30,582 bases of DNA from Anaerolineales bacterium (GCA_015485245.1 WFTY01000175.1:1-30582); one strand, 5' to 3'; positions 16,664 through 24,356 are shown, counted from the first letter of the stretch. The notes: generated by a model not told the origin, from the letters alone. Program-made: numbers and translations.

Positions 16664-17536
16664 ATGGATCTGTTCATTCAGCTCACCCTGACCGGATTGA
16701 CCAACGGCGCCATCCTGGCGATGGCCGCCCTCGGCTTCGTCTTAATCTTCAAAGCCAGTGACGTGATCAATTTCGCCCAGGGCGAATTTCTGCTCATTGG
16801 CGCGTACGTCACCTTTGCCATGCTCGCCCAGTTGGGGCTGCACTGGACCCTGGGGCTGCTGCTCACCCTGGGGGTGGCGGTCGCCCTGGGAGTAGCCGTT
16901 GAGCGCCTGGTGCTGCGCCCAATGATCGGCGAACCGATCATCTCCGTGATTATGGTGACCATCGGCCTGAGCAGCCTTTTGAAAGCCCTTGTCAGCGCCA
17001 TCTGGGGCAACCAGCCGAAAGCGTTCCCACCGTTCATCCCCAGCCAGCCGGTGAAAATCCTGGGCGCCACGGTGGGCGAGGATCGGCTGTGGGCGATTGT
17101 CATCGCCATCTTCATGTTGGGAATCTTCTCGGTGTTCTTCCGCCGCTCGCGCGAGGGCATCGCTATGCGCGCCGTGGCCGACGACCAGCAAGCCGCCCTG
17201 AGCATGGGCATCAGCGTCAAGAAGATCTTTGCCTGGGCATGGTCGATCGCCGCGGCCACCGCCGCCATCGGCGGGGCGCTGGTCGCCAACATCGTCGGCG
17301 TAGGGCCGGAGCTGGCCGGCTTCGGGTTGCGCGTCTTCCCCGTGGTCATCCTCGGCGGGCTGGATTCCATCCCCGGCGCGATCATTGGCGGCGTGGTCAT
17401 CGGCCTGCTGGAAGCCTACACCGGCGGCTACATCGGCCAGGGGCTCAACCAGGTTCTGCCGTTCATCGTGCTGATCCTCATCCTGATGATCCGCCCTTAC
17501 GGCTTATTCGGCCAGGAAATCATCGAACGCGTCTGA
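16664..17536 (+). CDS. livH: HAAT-family ABC transporter permease (LivH-like)
   Basis: Inner-membrane permease of 290 residues with about eight hydrophobic segments. It starts LTLTGLTNGAILAMAALGFVLIFKASDVINFAQGEF-like, the LivH signature (GlxxGaiyAlvAlGltliy...NfAqGe). The cytoplasmic loop before residue 180 carries SREGIAMRAVADDQQAALSMGI, the coupling motif that docks on the ATPase. The tail is LMIRPYGLFGQ. Its ATG follows the ligase stop by 3 bp, so translation is probably coupled. Pairs with LivM. Confidence 0.93.
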   Translation: MDLFIQLTLTGLTNGAILAMAALGFVLIFKASDVINFAQGEFLLIGAYVTFAMLAQLGLHWTLGLLLTLGVAVALGVAVERLVLRPMIGEPIISVIMVTIGLSSLLKALVSAIWGNQPKAFPPFIPSQPVKILGATVGEDRLWAIVIAIFMLGIFSVFFRRSREGIAMRAVADDQQAALSMGISVKKIFAWAWSIAAATAAIGGALVANIVGVGPELAGFGLRVFPVVILGGLDSIPGAIIGGVVIGLLEAYTGGYIGQGLNQVLPFIVLILILMIRPYGLFGQEIIERV

Positions 17537-17592
17537 GAACCTATCCGGCGCCCTTCTGAATTGACGGATACCAAGCAATTACCGGAGCAAGC

Positions 17593-18636
17593 ATGGATTC
17601 TGGAATCTTCCACACCACCTACGAAAAAGACATGGCCCTGCGCCGCACGCCGGCACAAAAGGTGCGCCTGGTCTTGCTGATCGCCTTCCTGCTGGTCTTT
17701 CCCTTCCTCGCCAATCGGTATTACCTCACGCTGGCCAACCAGGTCGCCATTGCGGTGATCGGCGCCGTCGGGCTGAACATCCTCACCGGCTACACCGGGC
17801 AGATCAGCCTGGGACAGGGCGGCTTCATGGCCGTGGGGGCGTATTCCGCCGGCATCCTGACGGCGCGCCTGGGCATGCCCTGGTGGGGCTCCACCATCGC
17901 CGCCTGCTTCATCACCGCGCTGATCGGCACTTTCTTCGGCATCCCCTCGCTGCGGCTCAAAGGACTGTATCTGGCGATCGCCACGCTGGCGGCGCAAGAA
18001 ATCATCATCTGGGTGGTAACGCACTGGCGCGCGCTGACCGGCGGCGTGGACGCCCTGGTGGTTCCCGACCCGGTTTCGTTCGGCATCCGCATCAACAGCG
18101 ACTTTAACTTTTATTGGGTAGCCTGGAGCATTGTAGGCATCGTGACCATCGCTGCGGTTAACCTCTTCCGCACGCCCTACGGGCGCGCCTTCATCGCCAT
18201 CCGCGACCAGGATATCGCCGCCTCGGTGATGGGGGTGGATCTGTTCAAGTACAAACTCCTGGCCTTCGCCATTTCCTCTTTCCTGGTGGGATTGGCCGGG
18301 GCGCTGACCGCCCACTACCGCAACATCGTCACCTGGGAGCGCTTCACCATCGACATTTCGGTGCTCTACCTCGCCATGATTATCATCGGCGGACTGGGTT
18401 CAATCACCGGCTCCTATCTGGGCGCGACATTCATCACCCTGCTCCCCGCGGTGCTGACCAACCTGGGGCGCGCCCTGAAAAGCACATTCCCCGCCATCGA
18501 CAGCGTGTTGCCGTTTATCCAGCAGGCCACCTTCGGTCTGGTCATCATCCTGTTCCTGATTTTCGAACCGGAAGGGTTGAACAAAATTTGGAAAAACATC
18601 AAGGACTATTTCCGCCTATGGCCGTTCAGCTATTGA
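17593..18636 (+). CDS. livM: HAAT-family ABC transporter permease (LivM-like)
   Basis: Second permease, 347 residues, about 9-10 hydrophobic segments. Signatures are LTGYTGQISLGQGGFMAVGAY near residue 60, the loop GRAFIAIRDQDIAASVMGVDLFKYKLLAFAISSFLVGLAGAL (broken up here: coupling motif about 195-235), and IIIGGLGSITGSYLGA. The N-terminal 30 residues are hydrophilic. LivM proteins are typically 300-430 residues. A 137-bp spacer with a strong but orphan ribosome-binding-site-like sequence follows. Confidence 0.92.
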   Translation: MDSGIFHTTYEKDMALRRTPAQKVRLVLLIAFLLVFPFLANRYYLTLANQVAIAVIGAVGLNILTGYTGQISLGQGGFMAVGAYSAGILTARLGMPWWGSTIAACFITALIGTFFGIPSLRLKGLYLAIATLAAQEIIIWVVTHWRALTGGVDALVVPDPVSFGIRINSDFNFYWVAWSIVGIVTIAAVNLFRTPYGRAFIAIRDQDIAASVMGVDLFKYKLLAFAISSFLVGLAGALTAHYRNIVTWERFTIDISVLYLAMIIIGGLGSITGSYLGATFITLLPAVLTNLGRALKSTFPAIDSVLPFIQQATFGLVIILFLIFEPEGLNKIWKNIKDYFRLWPFSY

Positions 18637-18692
18637 TCATGCCCGGCCCCCGTTAACCAGAGGCCGTCACCGGTCTCACGACCCGAAGCAGC

Positions 18693-18704
18693 AAGGAGGT
18701 GATG
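18693..18704 (+). other. Orphan full-length Shine-Dalgarno-like sequence in the livM-livK spacer
   Basis: AAGGAGGTGAT (18693-18703) is complementary to eleven bases of the conserved 3' end of 16S rRNA. The only ATG close by (18702) overlaps it and opens a frame of ten codons (MRTQQTSPNR). The true livK ribosome-binding site is a separate GGAGG near 18763. It may be a ribosome stand-by or a mini-ORF, or be a chance match. Confidence 0.45.
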
Positions 18705-18773
18705 CGCACACAACAAACCAGTCCCAACCGATGATCCATTTCGATCTTTTGATAACCCAATGGAGGAACCAAA

Positions 18774-19970
18774 ATGTCTCGCACAACCAAATGGCTTGTT
18801 TTCATGCTCATCCTGTCTGCCGCGCTGCTGAGCGGTTGTGGCGGACAGGAAAGCGGCGGAGAAGCAGCGCCCATTAAAGTTGGCGCCATCTTCGACCTGA
18901 CCGGGCCGACCTCGGATGTCGGCACACCGTATGCAGAAGGCGTCAAAGGCTTTGTCGAGTGGAAGAACGCCAACGGCGGGCTGGCGGGTCGCCCCATCGA
19001 GCTGATCTCGTCCGATTACGGCTACAAAGTTGACCAGGCGGAACAACTCTACAGCCAATATGTCCAGGAAGGCGTGGTGGCCTTCATGGGCTGGGGCACC
19101 GGCGACACCGAAGCCCTGCGCACCAAGATCGCCGCCGACAAAATTCCCTTCATGTCGGCTTCTTACTCCGCCAACCTGCTGGACATGGAAGTAGCCCCTT
19201 ACAACTTCCTGGTAGGCACATCCTACTCCGATCAGGCCATCATCGCCATCCGCTGGGCAATGGACGATTGGGCGTCCAAAGGGAACAGCGACAAACTCAA
19301 CGTAGTGCTCATCCATCATGACAGTCCCTTCGGGCAATCCCCCGTTCCCGACGCTCAGGCTTTCGCCGAGGCAAACGGCGTGGGCTTCACCGACATCGCC
19401 ATGCCTAAAGGCGCCACCGACTACGTAGCCGAACTGGCGCAAATTCAGCAATTCGGCGCCCAGTACGTCATCATCCAGAACGTCTCCAGCCCGGCAGCGG
19501 TGCTGCTCAAAGACGCCAAGAGTCAGGGCTTTGACGCCCAGTTCATCTGCCTGAACTGGTGCGCCGATGAAATCCTGCTCAACCTGGCTGGCGACGCGGC
19601 AGAAGGCGTCATGGGCACCATCCCCTTCACCCCACCCTCTTCGCCCGTCCCGGGGCACGAAGCCCCGGATGCCTGGCTGAAGCAAAACGGTTCCAGCCTG
19701 GCAGAAAAAGGGCTGCACTACTCCCAGGGGTGGTGGACAATGGCGGTCATGGCGCACGGCATTGAGCTGGTCATCCAGGATGGCAAGGAAGTCACCGGCG
19801 AAAACGTGCGCGCGGCGCTCGAATCCATCCAGGACTTCGACACCGGCGGCATCACCGACCCGATCTCCTTCTCGCCAACCAGTCACCGCGGCAGCACATC
19901 ACTGCGTTTGTTCCAGGTGCAAGGCGGAAAGTGGACGCAGGCCAGCGATTACATCTCCGCAGACCAGTAA
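18774..19970 (+). CDS. livK: HAAT-family substrate-binding lipoprotein (LivK-like, Peripla_BP_6)
   Basis: Extracytoplasmic binding protein of 398 residues. The signal peptide has a basic start (MSRTTKW), a hydrophobic core and the lipobox LSGC (19-22), so Cys22 would be lipidated and anchored to the membrane. The mature part begins IKVGAIFDLTGPTSDVGTPYAEGVKGFVEW, the type I periplasmic-binding fold signature, and later shows GLAGRPIELISSDYG and TDYVAELAQIQQFGAQYVI. GGAGGAACC precedes the ATG at good spacing. The ligand is unknown; the ligase in the operon argues for an organic acid. Cys residues at ICLNWC may form a disulfide. Confidence 0.92.
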   Translation: MSRTTKWLVFMLILSAALLSGCGGQESGGEAAPIKVGAIFDLTGPTSDVGTPYAEGVKGFVEWKNANGGLAGRPIELISSDYGYKVDQAEQLYSQYVQEGVVAFMGWGTGDTEALRTKIAADKIPFMSASYSANLLDMEVAPYNFLVGTSYSDQAIIAIRWAMDDWASKGNSDKLNVVLIHHDSPFGQSPVPDAQAFAEANGVGFTDIAMPKGATDYVAELAQIQQFGAQYVIIQNVSSPAAVLLKDAKSQGFDAQFICLNWCADEILLNLAGDAAEGVMGTIPFTPPSSPVPGHEAPDAWLKQNGSSLAEKGLHYSQGWWTMAVMAHGIELVIQDGKEVTGENVRAALESIQDFDTGGITDPISFSPTSHRGSTSLRLFQVQGGKWTQASDYISADQ

Positions 19971-19983
19971 CCCCGCTCTTCCT

Positions 19984-20018
19984 GCAGGGGCGGAGGGGGC
20001 TTCCTCCTCCGTCCCTGC
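19984..20018 (+). other. Stable hairpin between livK and livF
   Basis: Thirteen bases (19984-19996) pair with 20006-20018 with one G-T pair, around a 9-base loop. No T-run follows. Such stems after binding-protein genes can protect the upstream mRNA and let the binding protein be made in excess. It replaces any clear Shine-Dalgarno site for livF. Confidence 0.6.
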
Positions 20019-20031
20019 CCCCACTGAACTC

Positions 20032-20823
20032 ATGCTCACACTAAACAATATCGAAGTTATTTATAACGAAGTCATCCTGGTGCTCAAAGGCATGTCCCTG
20101 CAGGTGCCGGAGGGAAAAATCGTCGGCCTGCTGGGCTCCAATGGCGCGGGGAAATCCACCACCCTCAAAGCGATCTCCGGGCTGCTCAAGCCCGAAGACG
20201 GCGAAGTCACCGACGGCTCGATCAAATTCATGGGCGAGGCAATCCACCACAAAGACGCCGCTGAAATCGTGCGCATGGGCATCTTCCAGGTCATGGAGGG
20301 GCGCCGCGTTTTTGAGCACCTGACCGCCGAGGAAAACCTGCTCGCCGGCGGTTACACCCGCCGCGAGCGCGATCTGAGCAGCGACCTGGAAATGGTCTAC
20401 AGCTACTTCCCGCGCCTCAAAGAGCGCCGCCACCAGACAGCCGGCTATCTCTCCGGCGGCGAGCAGCAAATGCTGGCGATTGGGCGCGCTTTGATGGCTC
20501 AACCCCGCCTGATGCTGCTGGACGAACCCTCCCTCGGCCTGGCCCCCATGCTGGTGCTGGAGATTTTTGGGATCATCAAGCGCATTAACCAAGAACAGGG
20601 AACCACCATCCTGCTGGTAGAACAAAACGCCAACCTCACCCTCGGCGTAGCCGACTACGCCTACATCATGGAGAACGGGCGCATTGTGCTTGAAGGTTAT
20701 CCCGAAGATTTACGCCAAAACGCCGATGTGCGCGAGTTCTACCTCGGCCTGACGGAGGTTGGACAGCGAAAGTCGTACCGTGATGTCAAGCACTATAAAC
20801 GACGCAAACGCTGGCTCTCCTGA
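20032..20823 (+). CDS. livF: HAAT-family ABC transporter ATP-binding protein (LivF-like)
   Basis: Second ATPase of the importer, 263 residues from the ATG at 20032 (MLTLNNIEVIYNEVILVLKG). Walker A is GSNGAGKS (35-42), Q-loop Gln86, signature LSGGEQ (140-145), Walker B MLLDEP (161-166) with SLGLAP next, typical of LivF. The frame runs upstream to 19762 but there overlaps livK and has no homology. The C-terminus has a basic extension (KSYRDVKHYKRRKRWLS) not found in E. coli LivF. The start has only a weak ribosome-binding site right after a hairpin. It converges with the acyl-CoA dehydrogenase gene, with only 8 bp between the stops and no terminator. Confidence 0.93.
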   Translation: MLTLNNIEVIYNEVILVLKGMSLQVPEGKIVGLLGSNGAGKSTTLKAISGLLKPEDGEVTDGSIKFMGEAIHHKDAAEIVRMGIFQVMEGRRVFEHLTAEENLLAGGYTRRERDLSSDLEMVYSYFPRLKERRHQTAGYLSGGEQQMLAIGRALMAQPRLMLLDEPSLGLAPMLVLEIFGIIKRINQEQGTTILLVEQNANLTLGVADYAYIMENGRIVLEGYPEDLRQNADVREFYLGLTEVGQRKSYRDVKHYKRRKRWLS

Positions 20824-20831
20824 TTGCGGAT

Positions 20832-22076
20832 TTAGAATATCTTCTCACCTTCAAAATACGCCCCGGGCGCATCCACTTCCACGTCCCGGCCGCGCGGCGC
20901 TGCTCGCTTAAACTCCTTATAAAACTCGTGCTGGATGACCAGATTCATGATCTCGTTCGTCCCTGTCCAGATCGTGATCAGGCGCACATCGCGCAGCATT
21001 TTCTCCACCGGATAAACATTGGTATACCCAATCCCGCCAAGAATCTGCATGGCATGGTTGACCACATCCCAGGCTGCCTCGGTGGAAAACTTCTTCGCTT
21101 CGGAGACCAGCCGGCGGATTCGCCCGGCATCGCCGCCTGCCTCGATGGCATGCGCCACCACGAAGTTCAACGCTCTGGCGGCGTCCAATTGCGTCAGGCT
21201 CTCGGCGATCTTGAAGCTCACCCCTTCAAAACGGCGGATCTTCTGCCCAAATGCCCGCCGCCGATCGGCGTAACGGGCGGCAATCTCAATGGAGGCGCGC
21301 CCCATTCCCACAGCCGCGCCGGCGGAGGTCATGCGTTCAGGGATCATCATCTGGTGAAACACCGCCGTCCCCTGGCCGATACCAGCCTCGCCGCCGAGCA
21401 CATTCTCCACGGGGACGGGCGTATCGCGCAGCACAATTCGCCCGGTTCCACCGCCGCGCGTGCCCATCAGACCATACAGGTGCGCCACATCGACCCCGAA
21501 ATCACGCTCGACCAGAAAAGCGGTCATCGCCTCTTTAGGATCATCAACCCCCTCCACTTTGGCATAAATCAGGAAGAGATCAGCCCCCTCCGCGCCGACC
21601 ACGAAGCGCTTCTGCCCGGTCAGGTAGAAGACATCGCCCTCGCGGCGGGCGCGCGTGGTCGCTCCAAAGAAATCCGAACCGCCGCGCGGTTCCGTCAAGC
21701 CCTCCGCCACGCCAATCTCGCCAGCGATCATCGGGCGCAGATACTTCTCTTTCTGTTCCGGTGTACCAAAATGATGGATCGCCTCCCCCACGATGGACAC
21801 CAGCGAATACAGACACCCCAGAGCGGTGCCCAACACGCCGACTTCCTCCAGAGCGACGATCTCCTCCGGCCAACGGAGGCCCGCCCCACCGTACGCCGGG
21901 TCAAAGCGCAGGCCCAAAAGCCCGCGCCGGCCAGCGTCTTCCAAAAACTCTTTTGGATAACGCACCTGATCGGCGTCCATATCCACAAGCAACTGGCGCG
22001 GCACCGCGGCGACAAAATCGCGCACACGCTCCTGCAACGCCAGCATCTCCGGGGTCAACATGGCTGTAACGGACAT
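20832..22076 (-). CDS. Acyl-CoA dehydrogenase
   Basis: FAD flavoprotein that introduces the alpha-beta double bond in acyl-CoA. The 414-residue protein has the N-terminal helical domain (1-125), middle beta domain with EGLTEPRGGSDF (125-135), and C-terminal domain with RRAFGQKIRRFEGVSFKIAE and IWTGTNEIMNLVI (369-381). The usual catalytic Glu of the YEGT motif is Thr371 here. The Glu of IPERM (Glu247) matches the alternative catalytic base used by isovaleryl- and long-chain dehydrogenases. The ATG at 22076 is preceded by GAGGAGGG. The frame extends to 22178 but would overlap rnhA. rnhA lies 14 bp upstream. Possible role: oxidises the acyl-CoA made by the ligase of the facing operon. Confidence 0.9.
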   Translation of the reverse strand: MSVTAMLTPEMLALQERVRDFVAAVPRQLLVDMDADQVRYPKEFLEDAGRRGLLGLRFDPAYGGAGLRWPEEIVALEEVGVLGTALGCLYSLVSIVGEAIHHFGTPEQKEKYLRPMIAGEIGVAEGLTEPRGGSDFFGATTRARREGDVFYLTGQKRFVVGAEGADLFLIYAKVEGVDDPKEAMTAFLVERDFGVDVAHLYGLMGTRGGGTGRIVLRDTPVPVENVLGGEAGIGQGTAVFHQMMIPERMTSAGAAVGMGRASIEIAARYADRRRAFGQKIRRFEGVSFKIAESLTQLDAARALNFVVAHAIEAGGDAGRIRRLVSEAKKFSTEAAWDVVNHAMQILGGIGYTNVYPVEKMLRDVRLITIWTGTNEIMNLVIQHEFYKEFKRAAPRGRDVEVDAPGAYFEGEKIF

Positions 22077-22090
22077 CCTGCCCTCCTCAA

Positions 22091-22540
22091 TTATTTTCGT
22101 CGGGCGCCGGGAATCGCCGCCCGTGCCAGGGCGTCTACGCGCGCGTTGGCGGGATCTCCAGCGTGGCCGCGCACCCAATGCCAGGCGACCTGATGACGCT
22201 GAATGGCTTCATCCAATGCTTTCCACAAATCCTGATTCTTAACCGGCTTTTTGGCCGCCGTCTTCCACCCCCGCCGCTTCCAGTTTCCTAACCAGGCGGT
22301 AATCCCTTTGCGCAGGTATTGCGAATCGGTATAAAAATCCACCCTGCAGGGCTGTTTCAAGGCCCGCAAGGCCTCCAGAGCGGCGGTCAGCTCCATGCGA
22401 TTGTTGGTAGTCTCCCGTTCACCACCGCTAAGCTCCTTTTCGTGAGCGCCATAGCGCAACAACGCCGCCCAGCCCCCCGGCCCAGGATTGCCGGAACAGG
22501 CGCCATCGGTGTAAATTGTGACGTGTGGTAAATCGGGCAT
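22091..22540 (-). CDS. rnhA: Ribonuclease HI
   Basis: Endonuclease that cuts RNA in RNA-DNA hybrids. All four catalytic acids are visible: Asp12 (YTDGACSGNPGPGGW), Glu50 (NNRMEL), Asp72 (YTDSQYL) and Asp136 (RVDALA), along with His126 (RGHAGDPAN). The basic substrate-handling region is GNWKRRGWKTAAKKPVKN. At 149 residues it has the length of the E. coli enzyme. No Shine-Dalgarno sequence precedes the ATG; TATAAT lies 7 bases before it, so the mRNA may be leaderless. The acyl-CoA dehydrogenase follows 14 bp later. Confidence 0.97.
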   Translation of the reverse strand: MPDLPHVTIYTDGACSGNPGPGGWAALLRYGAHEKELSGGERETTNNRMELTAALEALRALKQPCRVDFYTDSQYLRKGITAWLGNWKRRGWKTAAKKPVKNQDLWKALDEAIQRHQVAWHWVRGHAGDPANARVDALARAAIPGARRK

Positions 22541-22547
22541 ATATCCA

Positions 22548-22553
22548 ATTATA
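22548..22553 (-). promoter_or_regulatory. -10 box of rnhA, positioned for a leaderless transcript
   Basis: The minus strand has a perfect TATAAT ending 7 bases before the rnhA ATG at 22540, so transcription would begin at or next to the start codon. No clear -35 is seen; the expected place overlaps an inverted repeat at 22572-22596. Confidence 0.5.
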
Positions 22554-22571
22554 AATGCAGTTTCTGCAAAG

Positions 22572-22596
22572 TTCCGAAGTCTTTGATGCTTCGGAA
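22572..22596. other. Perfect 8-bp inverted repeat upstream of rnhA
   Basis: TTCCGAAG, nine bases, CTTCGGAA. It overlaps the -35 region expected for rnhA and lies after the terminator-like stem of the sugar-transporter operon. It could be an operator or a second, T-run-less stem-loop. Confidence 0.5.
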
Positions 22597-22613
22597 GCCT
22601 GCATTAAACAAGC

Positions 22614-22635
22614 GGCCCGGACTGACGTCCGGGCC
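22614..22635 (-). terminator. Probable terminator of the sugar ABC transporter operon
   Basis: A perfect 9-bp GC-rich stem (GGCCCGGAC/GTCCGGGCC, 4-base loop) lies about 26 bp after the stop of the binding-protein gene. On the minus strand it is followed by GCTTGTTTAA, a weak T-tract. An outer pairing GCCTGCA/TGCAGGC brackets it. Confidence 0.65.
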
Positions 22636-22661
22636 ACGTTGAAAGGCGAATTTGCAGGCGT

Positions 22662-24149
22662 TTAGCCCTCGATCTCAGCCATTAGCTCTGCAGCGGTGTT
22701 GTTAAGCTCCTCCAGATAAGTGGGGATGTCCGCGGCGTCGCCCTGGATGATGGCGTCAAAGGCGTCCTGCACGGCGCGGCGCACCGAACCCCAGGAAGCC
22801 TTGGTCGGCTCAGAGTGACCCACGGCGAGCAGGTCAAGGCCGGTCAGCCACTGCGGGTGTTCGGCAGCGTAGTCCTTCAGCAGGTCGTTGGCGCTCTGGC
22901 GCACCGGATAGTAGGCGCTGGCGTTGATCCAGGTGGCCTGAGCTTCCGGCGAAGTGAAGTACTTCAGGAACAGCCAGGCCGCCAGGTTCTGCTCTGGCGT
23001 GGTATTGACCACGGCCACGTACTGACCAAAGGCGTTCACCGCCTGGTTGCCATCGGGGCCAACGAAGGGGATGAAGCCCCACTCATCCGCCACGCCCGCC
23101 TCTTCAAAAGCTGCCAACTGGTAGGGGATACCAGCGGTGGAGCTCATGGTGAAGAGCGCCTTGCGGGTAGCAAACTCGGGGTTGGGGTAACTTTCCGTGG
23201 CAAAAGCGCAGCCGCTGTCCCAAAGATCCTTCAGGAAGGTAGCCACATCCTGAACCGCCGGCGAAGTGAAGTCATACGCCGAGCCGTCCTCGGTCAGGCC
23301 GTCATCGCCAAAGGCGAACACCCACGACATCACGTTGGAAGCGCCCGTGTAGAGCACCAAACCGCCGGTGCCGTCGTTGTCGGGATCATCATCGTTGGCG
23401 TTGGCCTCCGCCGCGGCACAGGCCTGCTCTTTGAACTCGGCCGCGTTGGCGGGGGGAGCGTCAAAGCCCAGTTCCTTAGCCCAGGTCTGGTTGTAGAAGA
23501 TCACGTTGGTCGACTGGCTAAGCGGCAAACCGATGCGCGCGCCATCCGCCACCACACCCGCGCCAAAGGCGCCTGCGTAGAAGTCGGCGATCTCATCCGC
23601 GCTCAAACCCACAGCGGGATCGTCCACATAGGGCTGCAGATCAGTGATCACGCCCACATCGTACCAGCCCGCCAACGCGTTGGTGTAACCAACAACCACG
23701 TTGGGGAGGTCGCCGGACTGAATGGCCGCGTTCATAGCATCTTCCACATCACCGTAACGACCCTGGTCAAGAGCCTCAACCGTGATGCCATACTCATTGG
23801 TGGCGTTGAACTGCTCCACCACGGCAGCCATGCCCTCGCTGGGCGCGCCAGAACCCCAAACGTGCCAGAAGGTAATGGTCGTACCGGCGAGATCCGAGAG
23901 CTTGACGCCCATAACCATCGGCTCTTCGGCAGGCGCCTCTTCTGCAGGGGCAGCCTCCTCAGCGGGGGCGGCTTCCTCGGCGGGAGCAGCCTCCTCAGCA
24001 GGAGCGGCTTCTTCGGCGGGGGCGGCTTCCTCGGCAGGAGCGGACTCCTCGGCGGGGGCGGCCTCTTCTGCCTTCGGCTGGCAAGCCGTCAAGGCTACGG
24101 TGATCAACATCACCAACAACAATAGGATGGAAAGGGTCTTGCGATTCAT
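22662..24149 (-). CDS. Carbohydrate ABC transporter substrate-binding lipoprotein (family 1)
   Basis: Binding protein of 495 residues. The signal peptide ends in the lipobox LTAC, so Cys23 would be lipidated. Residues 28-76 are eight repeats of EEAAPA type, a flexible acidic tether. The ligand domain starts near 90 (TTITFWHVWGSG) and shows the family-1 pattern: GDLPNVVVGYTNAL, IGLPLSQSTNVIFYNQTWAKELG and PEQNLAAWLFLKYFTSPEAQATW. DPDNDG (255-260) fits a DxDxDG calcium loop, common in such proteins. The ATG at 24149 follows GAGGAG by 6 bases; upstream in-frame starts up to 24260 lack a signal peptide. It is unusual in being last, after both permeases and a 207-bp spacer. The sugar is unknown. 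Confidence 0.92.
   Translation of the reverse strand: MNRKTLSILLLLVMLITVALTACQPKAEEAAPAEESAPAEEAAPAEEAAPAEEAAPAEEAAPAEEAAPAEEAPAEEPMVMGVKLSDLAGTTITFWHVWGSGAPSEGMAAVVEQFNATNEYGITVEALDQGRYGDVEDAMNAAIQSGDLPNVVVGYTNALAGWYDVGVITDLQPYVDDPAVGLSADEIADFYAGAFGAGVVADGARIGLPLSQSTNVIFYNQTWAKELGFDAPPANAAEFKEQACAAAEANANDDDPDNDGTGGLVLYTGASNVMSWVFAFGDDGLTEDGSAYDFTSPAVQDVATFLKDLWDSGCAFATESYPNPEFATRKALFTMSSTAGIPYQLAAFEEAGVADEWGFIPFVGPDGNQAVNAFGQYVAVVNTTPEQNLAAWLFLKYFTSPEAQATWINASAYYPVRQSANDLLKDYAAEHPQWLTGLDLLAVGHSEPTKASWGSVRRAVQDAFDAIIQGDAADIPTYLEELNNTAAELMAEIEG
23922..24068 (-). repeat. 18-bp tandem repeat coding for the EEAAPA linker
   Basis: Eight in-frame units of about 18 bp code for residues 28-76 of the binding lipoprotein. 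The unit sequence varies mostly at third positions, so selection appears to act on the peptide. One unit is shortened to EEAPA and one reads EESAPA. Confidence 0.9.
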
Positions 24150-24190
24150 TCTACACTCCTCTTCTGTGAGATAAAGTGGATGTGAACTTC

Positions 24191-24213
24191 GCTCCAGACT
24201 GATACCCTGGAGC
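24191..24213 (-). other. Hairpin in the 207-bp malG-like/binding-protein spacer
   Basis: Perfect arms GCTCCAG/CTGGAGC, nine bases apart, lie about 40 bp before the binding-protein start. The rest of 24150-24356 shows no gene and no convincing promoter. The stem may act as an RNA stability element. Confidence 0.45.
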
Positions 24214-24356
24214 AACAACAAGCGCAGATGCGCAGGTATGCGCATTCCTCCGCCTGCCATTCATGCTGTCATTTCGTCTCCCCGATAACAATGCCCAACC
24301 CTGTGACACCACACCAACCGTACACCTTGAGTTTATCACAACTGTTCGCTCCAGCT

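Noticed and set aside
19762..20031. N-terminal extension of LivF overlapping livK
   Set aside because: Residues before MLTLNNIEV are out-of-frame livK sequence; LivF homology begins at 20032.
22815..24125. Plus-strand open frame of 436 codons
   Set aside because: It is antisense to the sugar-binding lipoprotein, and its Gly/Ser/Ala repeats are the complement of the EEAAPA repeat.
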